The notes under the pieces are model-generated. The model worked only from the letters and a program-made list of their open reading frames with translations, searched no databases and had not been told where the DNA came from. From the NCBI GenBank assembly GCA_017628595.1, contig JAGBYV010000091.1, forward strand, positions 1-9,114: 9,114 bases of DNA. Reading direction: 5' to 3'. The stretch comes from Alistipes sp. (GTDB taxonomy: Bacteria > Bacteroidota > Bacteroidia > Bacteroidales > Rikenellaceae). A program made the position numbers and the translations under genes. Shown piece by piece: positions 1-7,006 of this stretch; within the stretch, counting starts at the first letter, position 1, and every line of letters starts with the position of its first letter.

Positions 1-1806
1 GATAGCACCCTGCATACGCACCTTGGCAACCCAGTCGATGTCGTTGGCTGTTGCACCGTGGTAGGGCGATGCCTCGAGCCATGATGCGAGCTCGTCCTCG
101 GGGATAGACTGCAGCTTTGTTGTGTCGTAGCCATTCTTCTCCAGCCACTTAACAAACTGGTGATGATATACATAGTACTCCTCGAACTTCTCGCCCATCT
201 GATCAACGAAGTCGGCAACCTTACCCTTGTCCGAAGGATTGATCTTGCGACGACGCTTGTATACGGGGCGGAATACGGGCTCAATACCAGATGTAGTCTG
301 CGACATGAGCGAAGTGGTACCCGTGGGAGCAATTGTCAACATTGCGATGTTGCGACGGCCATGCTTTACCATCTCGGCGTAGAGCTCGGGGTCAGCCTCC
401 TTGATACGCTCGATCATGGGGTTCGATGCCTCGCGGGCTGCATCATAGATGGGGAACGCACCACGCTCCTCGGCCATCTTGACTGATGCGCGATAAGCTG
501 CGAGTGCCAATGTGCGGTGTACCTCCACTGCGAAATCGATAGCCTCGTCAGAGCCATAGCGCAGACCCAGCGCTGCCAGCATATCACCCTCAGCAGTGAT
601 ACCCAAGCCTGTACGACGACCGCGCAGTGCCATATCCTTGATCTTGAGCCACAACTCGTGCTCGACGTGACGGATGTCAGCCTCCTCGGGATCGCTTGCC
701 ACCTTGTTGATGATAAGGTCAACCTTCTCCAGCTCCAGGTCGATGATGTCATCCATCATACGCATAGCCTTGCCTACATGCTCGCGGAAGAGATCGAAGT
801 TGAACTTTGCATCCTTGGTGAAGGGGTTCTCCACGTAGCTCAGAAGGTTCAGTGCCAGCAGACGGCAGCTGTCATAGGGGCAGAGGGGAATCTCGCCGCA
901 GGGGTTGGTAGATACGGTTGTGAAACCGAGGTCTGCGTAGCAGTCGGGCACACTCTCACGAATGATTGTATCCCAGAACAATACGCCGGGCTCGGCTGAC
1001 TGCCATGCATTGTGGATAATCTTCTCCCACAACTTCTTGGCGTCTATCTCTACCTCCATCTTGGGCTTCTCGGCCGTGATGGGGAACTGCTGCTTGTAGG
1101 GCTTGCCTGCCTGTGCTGCGCGCATGAACTCGTCATCGAGCTTGATTGAAACGTTTGCACCGGTCACCTTGCCTGACTGTGTTTTTGCATCAATAAAACG
1201 CTCAGCATCGGGGTGCTTAACCGAGAGCGAGAGCATCAACGCTCCGCGACGGCCATCCTGAGCCACCTCACGTGTAGAGTTTGAGTAGCGCTCCATGAAG
1301 GGAACGATACCTGTAGAGGTGAGTGCCGAGTTCAATACGGGAGTGCCTGTGGGGCGCAACTCCGAGAGGTCGTGGCCGACGCCGCCGCGACGCTTCATGA
1401 GCTGTACCTGCTCCTCGTCCATACGGAAGATACCACCATAAGAGTCGGCGTGCTTGCGGTTACCGATCACGAAGCAGTTTGACAGTGATGCAACCTGCAG
1501 GTTGTTACCGATACCGGTCATGGGGCCACCCTGGGGGATGATGTAGCGGAAATGGTCGAGCAACGAGAAGATCTCATCCTGCTTCATGGGGTTGGGATAC
1601 TTGTTCTCGATGCGCTCCAGCTCAGCGGCGATACGGTGGTGCATATCCTCGGGTGTGCGCTCATAAATATGGCCGTAGGAATCCTTCAGCGCATATTTGC
1701 TCACCCATACGGTAGCGGCCAGGTCGTCACCGGCGAAGTACTCTTTCGACGCAGCAACGGCGTCATTGTAACTCACTTCGGTGAGGTTTTTGGGGTCTTT
1801 TGACAT
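1..1806 (-). CDS. nrdJ: Adenosylcobalamin-dependent (class II) ribonucleoside reductase, 3'-truncated by window edge
   Basis: Class II ribonucleotide reductase reduces ribonucleotides to deoxyribonucleotides in the cytoplasm, using adenosylcobalamin as radical generator and needing neither oxygen nor a second subunit. The frame is open from the ATG at 1806-1804 to the left edge, giving 602 codons; family members are usually about 800-850 residues, so roughly a quarter is missing. The active-site motif NPCGEIPL is at residues 301-308: Asn301, Cys303 (thiyl-radical cysteine) and Glu305. Cys111 (in LSNCFVIG) and Cys314, eleven residues after Cys303, match the redox pair that reduces substrate. 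APTGTTS at 493-499 is the conserved phosphate-binding turn. The N terminus (GDDLAATVWVSKYAL) is typical of the family and I see no ATP-cone before it. The ATG was chosen because a promoter lies about 40 nt upstream and the protein begins like its relatives. No Shine-Dalgarno is visible. Identity is sure; diphosphate rather than triphosphate substrate is inferred from family usage. Confidence 0.96.
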   Translation of the reverse strand, partial: MSKDPKNLTEVSYNDAVAASKEYFAGDDLAATVWVSKYALKDSYGHIYERTPEDMHHRIAAELERIENKYPNPMKQDEIFSLLDHFRYIIPQGGPMTGIGNNLQVASLSNCFVIGNRKHADSYGGIFRMDEEQVQLMKRRGGVGHDLSELRPTGTPVLNSALTSTGIVPFMERYSNSTREVAQDGRRGALMLSLSVKHPDAERFIDAKTQSGKVTGANVSIKLDDEFMRAAQAGKPYKQQFPITAEKPKMEVEIDAKKLWEKIIHNAWQSAEPGVLFWDTIIRESVPDCYADLGFTTVSTNPCGEIPLCPYDSCRLLALNLLSYVENPFTKDAKFNFDLFREHVGKAMRMMDDIIDLELEKVDLIINKVASDPEEADIRHVEHELWLKIKDMALRGRRTGLGITAEGDMLAALGLRYGSDEAIDFAVEVHRTLALAAYRASVKMAEERGAFPIYDAAREASNPMIERIKEADPELYAEMVKHGRRNIAMLTIAPTGTTSLMSQTTSGIEPVFRPVYKRRRKINPSDKGKVADFVDQMGEKFEEYYVYHHQFVKWLEKNGYDTTKLQSIPEDELASWLEASPYHGATANDIDWVAKVRMQGAI

Positions 1807-1849
1807 AAGTGCTTTGTATTTTTTTGTTTATATATTGCGATTGTGTGTG

Positions 1850-1884
1850 CAAATTTATAAAGGGGCGAGAATCACCATTACAAA
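1850..1884 (-). promoter_or_regulatory. Bacteroidota-type promoter of nrdJ
   Basis: Reading the minus strand, TTTG (1884-1881) and TAAATTTG (1857-1850) match the -33 and -7 elements of the Bacteroidota primary sigma factor, with a 23-nt spacer that is at the long end of the accepted range. Transcription would start near 1843, leaving a leader of about 37 nt. That is too short for a cobalamin riboswitch. Confidence 0.55.
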
Positions 1885-1943
1885 GGTCTTAATTTTTCCA
1901 GCGCCAACCAACTGTTTCGGCACAATATTTTCACAACTTTTCA

Positions 1944-1984
1944 ACAAAAAATAAAAACATGCGCCAGAGCACGCTCCGACGCAT
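1944..1984 (-). terminator. Intrinsic terminator downstream of ridA
   Basis: On the minus strand the bases 1984-1959 form an 11-bp stem with a 4-nt loop (arm ATGCGTCGGAG, loop CGTG), followed by a T-rich tract at 1957-1944. Two of the pairs are G-U wobbles in the minus-strand RNA; in a plus-strand transcript they would be C-A mismatches. The hairpin is therefore built to work for ridA and not for the opposite strand. It lies 36 nt after the ridA stop codon and upstream of the nrdJ promoter, separating the two genes into independent transcripts. Confidence 0.78.
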
Positions 1985-2020
1985 ATTTTTCAGAAAAGAA
2001 TATTTTTTCTTTCGCTTTGC

Positions 2021-2395
2021 TTATCGAGTAACGGTAGCATCGATCTCTACCATTGCACCCATGGGCAGCTTGGCAACCTCATAGCATACGCGGGCAGGCA
2101 TCTGCTCTGTGAAGAAGGTTGCATAGACGCCGTTCATAGCTGCAAAATCGGCGATATTGTCCAGTAATACAGTTACTTTCACTACGTCGGCCAGAGTGTA
2201 GCCGGCCTCCTCGATGATGTAGCGCAGATTGGTGAGCGACTGGCGAGTCTGCTCCTCGATACCCTCTGCCATCTTGCCCGTTGAGGCATCGATGGGGAGC
2301 TGACCTGAAACATAGAGTGTGCCGTTGCTCTCAACAGCCTGAGAATAGGGACCCACGGCCTTGGGCGCGAGGGGCGATGCGATAATCTTTTTCAT
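2021..2395 (-). CDS. ridA: RidA family reactive-intermediate deaminase
   Basis: RidA (YjgF/YER057c/UK114 family) proteins are small cytoplasmic trimers that hydrolyse enamine/imine intermediates such as 2-aminoacrylate, released by PLP enzymes like serine/threonine dehydratase, to the keto acid plus ammonia. The protein is 124 residues, close to the usual 125-130. The N-terminal signature APKAVGPYSQA is at residues 10-20, and VSGQLP at 29-34 supplies Ser30. The C-terminal PARVCYEVAKLP motif (100-111) holds Arg102, which binds the substrate carboxylate, and Cys104. Glu117 in the final strand matches the family's water-activating glutamate, and Tyr17 and Asn88 are also in place. All residues that distinguish active RidA from inactive relatives appear present. 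The gene stands alone, with a terminator behind it and a -7 element in front; it diverges from the fumarase gene. The start is fixed by the universal short MKKII N terminus. Confidence 0.93.
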   Translation of the reverse strand: MKKIIASPLAPKAVGPYSQAVESNGTLYVSGQLPIDASTGKMAEGIEEQTRQSLTNLRYIIEEAGYTLADVVKVTVLLDNIADFAAMNGVYATFFTEQMPARVCYEVAKLPMGAMVEIDATVTR

Positions 2396-2443
2396 CGTAA
2401 ACGGGTTTTATTGTTTTGGATTTTTGCCATCTGTTTTGTTCGG

Positions 2444-2451
2444 CAAATATA
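2444..2451 (-). promoter_or_regulatory. -7 element of the ridA promoter
   Basis: The minus strand reads TATATTTG here, an exact TAnnTTTG match 48 nt before the ridA start codon. I find no TTG or TTTG at the expected distance upstream, so the -33 element is weak or absent. An inverted repeat (GTAAAA, 8 nt, TTTTAC; 2453-2472) abuts it on the upstream side and could help an activator or hinder polymerase. Confidence 0.42.
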
Positions 2452-2500
2452 CGTAAAAGCGGGCTATTTTACCCCTTTCGGAGTAAAAAAAACGGTAATA

Positions 2501-2531
2501 TTGTTAATTACACTTTATTTTTATAAATTTG
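2501..2531 (+). promoter_or_regulatory. Bacteroidota-type promoter of the fumarase gene
   Basis: TTG at 2501-2503 and TAAATTTG at 2524-2531 match the -33 and -7 elements with an ideal 20-nt spacer that is very AT-rich. The transcript would start near 2537, giving a leader of about 90 nt. A second TAnnTTTG match (TACATTTG, 2545-2552) lacks a partner at the right distance. Confidence 0.65.
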
Positions 2532-2536
2532 CGGAG

Positions 2537-2629
2537 ATTTTTATTACATTTGGCCGTATGGCCGATAGGCCTTTGTCGGGCCGCTGGACTGTAGAAATAT
2601 TTTGTAAACAAATAAAATAAAAGAGAATT
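2537..2629 (+). promoter_or_regulatory. Structured leader of the fumarase mRNA with a possible 20-codon upstream ORF
   Basis: The leader contains four GGCC blocks (2552, 2560, 2568, 2579) in otherwise AT-rich DNA. They allow alternative hairpins, for example bases 2560-2565 with 2576-2582, leaving one G bulged. An ATG at 2558 opens a 20-codon frame (MADRPLSGRW...) ending with TAA at 2618-2620, 9 nt before the fumarase ATG. Only the structure and frame are seen; whether the peptide is made is unknown. Confidence 0.28.
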
Positions 2630-4246
2630 ATGGCTGATTTTATCTATCAGGAACCCTATCCCATTGAGAAGGATACTACCGAGTATGAACTCGTGACCAA
2701 GGATTACGTGAAGGTCGTAGAGTGCGACGGACGTAAGATTTTGAAGGTTGACCCCAAGGGTCTGGAGTTGCTCTCAAAGCGCGCTTACAGCGACGTTTCG
2801 TTCTATCTCCGTCCCTCACACTTGCAGAAGCTGGCTAACATCCTGGAGGATCCCGAGTCATCGGACAACGATAAGTTCGTAGCATACACCATGCTCTGCA
2901 ACCAGGTTGTGGCTGCCGAGGGTGAGCTCCCCACCTGTCAGGATACAGGTACTGCTATCTGCATCGGTCACAAGGGTGAGGATGTTTACACCGGTGCTGA
3001 CGATGCTGAGTGCATTGCAAAGGGTGTTTACGAGACATACAAGGAGCGCAACCTCCGCTACTCGCAGGTTGTTCCCTTCACTATGACCGAGGAGAAGAAC
3101 TCTGGTACCAACCTCCCCGCTCAGATCGACATCTACGCTGGTCACCCCGGCTCTATGGAGTATGAGTTCTTGTTCATCACCAAGGGTGGTGGCTCAGCTA
3201 ATAAGACCTTCCTCTATCAGCAGACCAAGGCTCTCTTGAACGAGAAGTCGCTTATGGCGTTCTTTGCTGATCACCTCAAGGATCTGGGTACATCGGCTTG
3301 TCCTCCCTACCACCTCGCAGTATGTATCGGTGGTACATCGGCTGAGATGTGTCTTTCAACCGTAAAGAAGGCTTCAGCTGGTTATCTCGATCACCTGCCC
3401 ACATCGGGTAATGAGGGTGGCCGCTGCTTCCGCGATATCGAGTGGGAGGAGAAGATCACCAAGATGTGCCAGGAGATGGGTATGGGTGCCCAGTTCGGTG
3501 GTAAGTACTACGTTCACGATGTTCGCGTTATCCGCGCTCCCCGTCACGCAGCGAGCTGCCCCGTGGCTATCGGCGTAAGCTGCTCGGCTGACCGTAATAT
3601 CAAGGCTAAGATCACTCCTGAGGGTATCTTCGTTGAGAAGCTGGAGAAGAACCCCGCACGCTTCCTGCCCGCACAGGCTCCCGCAATGAGCCCCGCAGTG
3701 GATATCGACCTCGACGAGGGTATGGATAAGGTACGCGAGATTCTGACTCAGTACCCCATCAAGACACGTTTGAACCTTAAGGGTACTCTGATCGTGGCTC
3801 GTGACATCGCTCACGCACGCATCAAGCAGATGCTCGACGAGGGTCAGCCTATGCCCGAGTACTTCAAGAAGCACCCCGTATACTACGCAGGTCCCGCGAA
3901 GACTCCCGAGGGTATGGCTTCAGGTTCGTTCGGCCCCACTACAGCAGGTCGTATGGATCCCTACGTTGATCTGTTCCAGAAGGCTGGCGGCTCAATGGTT
4001 ATGGTAGCGAAGGGTAACCGCTCACAGGCTGTAACCGACGCTTGTAAGGCTAACGGTGGCTTCTACCTCGGTTCTATCGGTGGCCCCGCAGCCGTATTGG
4101 CAAAGAACTCTATCAAGAGCGTTGAGGTTGTTGACTTCCCCGAGCTTGGTATGGAGGCTGTTCGCAAGATCTATGTAGAGAACTTCCCCGCATTCATCAT
4201 CGTTGATGATAAGGGTAACGACTTCTTTGCAGAGTACGCACACTAA
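2630..4246 (+). CDS. fumB: Class I fumarate hydratase, [4Fe-4S] type
   Basis: Class I fumarases interconvert fumarate and L-malate in the cytoplasm using an oxygen-labile [4Fe-4S] cluster. In anaerobic Bacteroidales this enzyme feeds malate-derived fumarate to fumarate reductase for succinate formation. At 538 residues it has the full two-domain length: an N-terminal cluster domain up to about residue 335 and a C-terminal swivelling domain from about 370. The cluster cysteines are Cys103 ([10 protein letters not shown]), Cys224 (TSACPPYH) and Cys318 (GVSCSADRN), spaced as in E. coli FumA/FumB. Asp105, two residues after the first ligand, fits the proposed catalytic acid. The C-terminal signatures [15 protein letters not shown] (431-445), KGNRS (461-465) and GSIGGPAA (481-488) are intact. 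The gene is monocistronic, between a good promoter and a strong terminator. Every Arg codon I read is CGT or CGC and Gly is almost all GGT/GGC, implying high expression. The symbol fumB is a naming convention; fumA would fit as well. Some relatives also act on tartrate. Confidence 0.95.
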   Translation: MADFIYQEPYPIEKDTTEYELVTKDYVKVVECDGRKILKVDPKGLELLSKRAYSDVSFYLRPSHLQKLANILEDPESSDNDKFVAYTMLCNQVVAAEGELPTCQDTGTAICIGHKGEDVYTGADDAECIAKGVYETYKERNLRYSQVVPFTMTEEKNSGTNLPAQIDIYAGHPGSMEYEFLFITKGGGSANKTFLYQQTKALLNEKSLMAFFADHLKDLGTSACPPYHLAVCIGGTSAEMCLSTVKKASAGYLDHLPTSGNEGGRCFRDIEWEEKITKMCQEMGMGAQFGGKYYVHDVRVIRAPRHAASCPVAIGVSCSADRNIKAKITPEGIFVEKLEKNPARFLPAQAPAMSPAVDIDLDEGMDKVREILTQYPIKTRLNLKGTLIVARDIAHARIKQMLDEGQPMPEYFKKHPVYYAGPAKTPEGMASGSFGPTTAGRMDPYVDLFQKAGGSMVMVAKGNRSQAVTDACKANGGFYLGSIGGPAAVLAKNSIKSVEVVDFPELGMEAVRKIYVENFPAFIIVDDKGNDFFAEYAH

Positions 4247-4260
4247 AATTTAACCAAATA

Positions 4261-4301
4261 GAAGTTTTGCACCTCAAATGGGGTGCAAAACTTCGTTTTT
4301 T
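4261..4301 (+). terminator. Intrinsic terminator after the fumarase gene
   Basis: A perfect 13-bp stem (GAAGTTTTGCACC, 4261-4273, pairing with 4282-4294) with an 8-nt loop is followed by G and six Ts (4296-4301). It begins 15 nt after the fumarase stop codon. It separates the fumarase transcript from the bat operon. The last T also forms the first base of the -7 element that follows. Confidence 0.9.
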
Positions 4302-4308
4302 ACCTTTG
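4301..4308 (+). promoter_or_regulatory. -7 element of the bat operon promoter
   Basis: TACCTTTG is an exact TAnnTTTG match placed directly on the tail of the fumarase terminator, 55 nt before the batD start. No TTG or TTTG lies 19-23 nt upstream, where the terminator stem sits, so this is half a promoter by sequence. A near match, TACGTTTT at 4333-4340, sits 24 nt after the TTTG at 4305-4308 and is a weaker alternative. Confidence 0.42.
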
Positions 4309-4329
4309 CCGCGAAATAAATCGCGGCAA
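4306..4329. repeat. 9-6-9 perfect inverted repeat at the bat promoter
   Basis: TTGCCGCGA (4306-4314) and TCGCGGCAA (4321-4329) are perfect inverted copies around AATAAA. The repeat overlaps the end of the -7 element and covers the expected transcription start. It could be a repressor operator or a hairpin at the 5' end of the batD mRNA. It has no T-tract behind it, so it is not a terminator. Confidence 0.6.
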
Positions 4330-4363
4330 TGTTACGTTTTGTTGAGGACTAAGACCACAGCAG

Positions 4364-6202
4364 ATGAAATCACTCTTAAGACATACTATTCTTCTACTTG
4401 TCGCCACGTTGACTTTTTTTACGTCACGTGCCGATGGTAATGTTACTTTCGAGATCAACACTCCGCTCATCGTCACTGCGGGTGAGATGTTTCGCGTAGA
4501 GTTTGTGCTCACCAACGGCAAGCCCGATGGCGACAGTTTCCACACCCCTTCATTCGAAGGTCTGGAGGTGCTGGCTGGCCCCACGACGGCTACGGGACGA
4601 TCGTTCCAGTCGATCAATGGCGTGAGCAGCAGCAAGACCACCTACACCATCACATATGTGGTGATGGCACAATCGGCGGGTAACATTACCATTGGAGCCG
4701 CAGAAGTTGAGGTCGATGGCAAAAAGTTTACGACCAAGGCTACCCCCATCGAAGTTGTCGAGCAGTCGGCGCAGCGCCAGCAGCAGGCTGCGGCCGAGCA
4801 GGGTACAGCCGTGCAGAATCAGATTGCGCAGGACGACATCCTGTTGCGTCTTAACCTCTCTCGTACGGAGGTATATCAGGGCGAGCCCATCCGCGCTTCG
4901 CTCACGCTCTATACGCGTGCCAGCATTGCCGGTTTCGAGAATGCCAAACTGCCCTCTTTCAACGGTTTCTGGTCGCAGGAGTTGTCAACCGACAACTACC
5001 GTCCCACGCGTCAGACCGTCGATGGCAAGGTCTACGACTCGCAGGTCATCAAGGAGTATCTGTTGTATCCCCAGCAGGCAGGTGTGCTCACTATTGAGCC
5101 CGCTGATATTACGGCCATAGCGCAGGTCATTATGCGCTCATCACGCGCTTTTGATCCCTTCTTTGGAGGCGGATCGGAGGTCTATAACGTTCCTCGCAAG
5201 CTCACTACTGGTGCCGTGCGTGTTACCGTCAAGGAGTTGCCCGCAGGTGCACCCTCTTCGTTTACGGGTGCTGTCGGTTCGTTTACTATGGATACACAGC
5301 TCCCCGCTACGGAGCTTAAGGCCAATTCGGCCGCATCATATACTGTCCGCATCTCGGGTACGGGCAATATCACCTTCCTCGAGGCACCGAAGCTTAACCT
5401 TCCCTCGTCGTTCGAGCTCTACGATGTGCGATCGACCGAGAATATCAACAGCACTACGGCCGGCACTACGGGTTATCGTCAGTTCGAGTACCCCTTCATT
5501 GCACGTGCCGAGGGTGAGTATGATGTGCCGCCTATCGAGTTCACCTTCTTCAGCCCCGAGAAGCAGAGTTATATAACTCTCTCGTCAGCACCCCTTACGC
5601 TCAATATCTCACCCGACGGGCAGGCTGGAGCCGCTACAACGGCACAGCTCATTACGGGCACATCGAAGGAGGGCGTACGTCAGCTGGGTAGCGACATCCG
5701 CTTTATCAAGCTGGGTAATCCCGCACTGCAGGCCTCTGTCGCTCCGCTAATGCTGAGTGGAGTGTACTTTGTAGTGTTGGCACTCATCCTTGTTGCAGCG
5801 ACCGTAGCATACTTCATCCTGCGTCGCAGAATCCGCGATAGCCGCAATACGGTGCTGGTGCGTAACCGCCGTGCCAATAAGGTGGCCATTCAGCGTTTCA
5901 ATAAGGCCGAGAAGTTCATGCGTGAGCAGAATCGCCACGCCTTCTTCGAGGAGATGCTGCGTGCGTTGTGGGGTTATATGAGCGATAAGCTCAACATCCC
6001 CGTATCCTCGCTCACTAAGGAGAACATCCGCGAGCAGTTGCAGCGCAGGGGTTGTCCCCAGGAGGATGCGCAGCACTTCACCGATATCATATCGCGTTGC
6101 GATGAGGCACAGTACTCTCCGGCGGAGTCGGTGCAGATGAGTGACGTCTATGCCGAGGGTGTAAATATTATTTCACACATTGAGTCAATCATTAAACGTT
6201 AA
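4364..6202 (+). CDS. batD: BatD aerotolerance membrane protein
   Basis: BatD belongs to the Bacteroides aerotolerance (Bat) proteins, envelope components linked to survival in oxygen and envelope stress; the molecular activity is not established. The 612 residues fit the family. A signal peptide covers residues 1 to about 24 (hydrophobic core LLRHTILLLVATLTFF). A large beta-rich exported region of immunoglobulin-like modules follows, with the early NVTFEIN.P..V..GE pattern (26-41) and further strand-rich repeats around 155-290 and 300-415. A Gln/Ala-rich linker lies at 134-156. One membrane helix is at about 464-486, followed by RRRIR as a positive-inside stop. The 120-residue cytoplasmic tail is helical and charged. 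Bat proteins are thought to act with BatA/BatB (VWA domains), MoxR ATPase and DUF58 proteins. None of these lies upstream here, where the neighbour is fumarase. batE follows after 3 nt. AGA, AGG and CGA codons appear here, unlike in the fumarase gene. Confidence 0.92.
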   Translation: MKSLLRHTILLLVATLTFFTSRADGNVTFEINTPLIVTAGEMFRVEFVLTNGKPDGDSFHTPSFEGLEVLAGPTTATGRSFQSINGVSSSKTTYTITYVVMAQSAGNITIGAAEVEVDGKKFTTKATPIEVVEQSAQRQQQAAAEQGTAVQNQIAQDDILLRLNLSRTEVYQGEPIRASLTLYTRASIAGFENAKLPSFNGFWSQELSTDNYRPTRQTVDGKVYDSQVIKEYLLYPQQAGVLTIEPADITAIAQVIMRSSRAFDPFFGGGSEVYNVPRKLTTGAVRVTVKELPAGAPSSFTGAVGSFTMDTQLPATELKANSAASYTVRISGTGNITFLEAPKLNLPSSFELYDVRSTENINSTTAGTTGYRQFEYPFIARAEGEYDVPPIEFTFFSPEKQSYITLSSAPLTLNISPDGQAGAATTAQLITGTSKEGVRQLGSDIRFIKLGNPALQASVAPLMLSGVYFVVLALILVAATVAYFILRRRIRDSRNTVLVRNRRANKVAIQRFNKAEKFMREQNRHAFFEEMLRALWGYMSDKLNIPVSSLTKENIREQLQRRGCPQEDAQHFTDIISRCDEAQYSPAESVQMSDVYAEGVNIISHIESIIKR

Positions 6203-6205
6203 GCC

Positions 6206-6994
6206 ATGAAGAGATTATTCGCGTTATTGACTATCATACTATTCTGCACTGCGGCCTATGCCCAGAGCGAGTCGGCATCGGTCGAGGCTGCTGGCCCGGA
6301 TGCCATGGCCCTGTGGGAGAAGGCTAATGCCGCCTACAATAGTGGCGACTATGCCGCAGCGCTCTCAACCTATGAGGCTATTGCCGCCGAGGGTTTGCAG
6401 TCGGCTCCGCTCTACTACAATATGGCCAATGCCTACTTCAAGCAGGGTGATACGGCTCACGCCATTCTCTTCTATCATCGAGCTCTGCGCCTTGCGCCTG
6501 CCGATGAGGATATACGTCATAACCTGGAGTATGCCGAGCAGTCAACCAAAGATATTATTGATGAGATTCCCGAGTTCTTCCTCTTCACGTGGATGCGCTC
6601 GCTGCGCGACGTGATGGGTGGCAATGCCTGGACAATTTTGTCGCTCATTATGCTTGTCGCTACGCTCGTTGCTACGCTTGTATATCTGCTTTCGCAACGT
6701 CTTTCAGCCCGCAAGTCGGGATTCTATTTAATGATTGTGTGCGGATTGATATTTTTTGTTACCACTGCCTTTGCTATGAGTGCACGCGGTGCAATGATAA
6801 ATAAATCTGAGGCTGTAATCATGAGCTCGTCGGTTTCGATCAAGAGCTCTCCCGACCGCTCCTCTACCGAGCTCTTCGTGCTGCACGAGGGTACGACCGT
6901 GGAGACGGGTGACGAGGTTGATGGCTGGATTGAGATTCGCATTGCCGATGGCCGCAAGGGCTGGATCGAGCAGTCACGTCTGGAGCAGATCTAA
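6206..6994 (+). CDS. batE: BatE: TPR and SH3 domain aerotolerance protein
   Basis: BatE is the TPR-containing partner at the end of bat operons, presumed to work in the inner membrane and periplasm with BatD. In 262 residues it shows a signal peptide ending at about 19 (AYA before Gln20), two TPR repeats at about 33-66 and 67-100 (ALWEKANAAYNSGDYAAAL, then LYYNMANAYFKQGDTAHAI), and a hairpin of two membrane helices at about 142-163 and 172-191. It ends with a bacterial SH3-like domain at about 203-262 (SVSIKSSPDRSS ... GWIEI ... GWIEQSRLEQI). TPR plus two helices plus SH3b is the standard BatE layout, which separates it from BatC, a TPR-only protein. The TPRs and the SH3b domain should both be exported: the signal peptide sends the TPRs out and the even number of helices returns the C terminus to the same side. 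The gene starts 3 nt after batD and is followed 12 nt later by recR. Confidence 0.9.
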   Translation: MKRLFALLTIILFCTAAYAQSESASVEAAGPDAMALWEKANAAYNSGDYAAALSTYEAIAAEGLQSAPLYYNMANAYFKQGDTAHAILFYHRALRLAPADEDIRHNLEYAEQSTKDIIDEIPEFFLFTWMRSLRDVMGGNAWTILSLIMLVATLVATLVYLLSQRLSARKSGFYLMIVCGLIFFVTTAFAMSARGAMINKSEAVIMSSSVSIKSSPDRSSTELFVLHEGTTVETGDEVDGWIEIRIADGRKGWIEQSRLEQI

Positions 6995-7006
6995 AACTAC
7001 GAAGCA

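Noticed and set aside
517..999. 160-codon plus-strand frame opposite nrdJ
   Set aside because: It is antisense to the conserved catalytic part of the reductase, and its sequence shows no domain.
1807..2020. Cobalamin riboswitch upstream of the B12-dependent reductase
   Set aside because: The leader after the predicted start is only about 37 nt, and the whole gap is AT-rich apart from the ridA terminator. I see no B12-box or multi-stem structure.
2545..2552. Second TAnnTTTG element (TACATTTG) for fumarase
   Set aside because: No TTG or TTTG lies 17-23 nt upstream, and the element at 2524-2531 has a perfect partner. It may be a chance match.
2411..2620. 69-codon plus-strand frame starting MFWIFAICF
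   Set aside because: It runs through the divergent promoter region, including the fumarase -33 and -7 elements, and its composition follows AT-rich non-coding DNA. Only the last 20 codons lie in the transcript and are treated as a possible upstream frame.
3374..3874. 166-codon minus-strand frame opposite fumarase
   Set aside because: It is a shadow of the strongly biased fumarase codons, with no recognisable domain, promoter or start context. The plus-strand protein is unmistakable.
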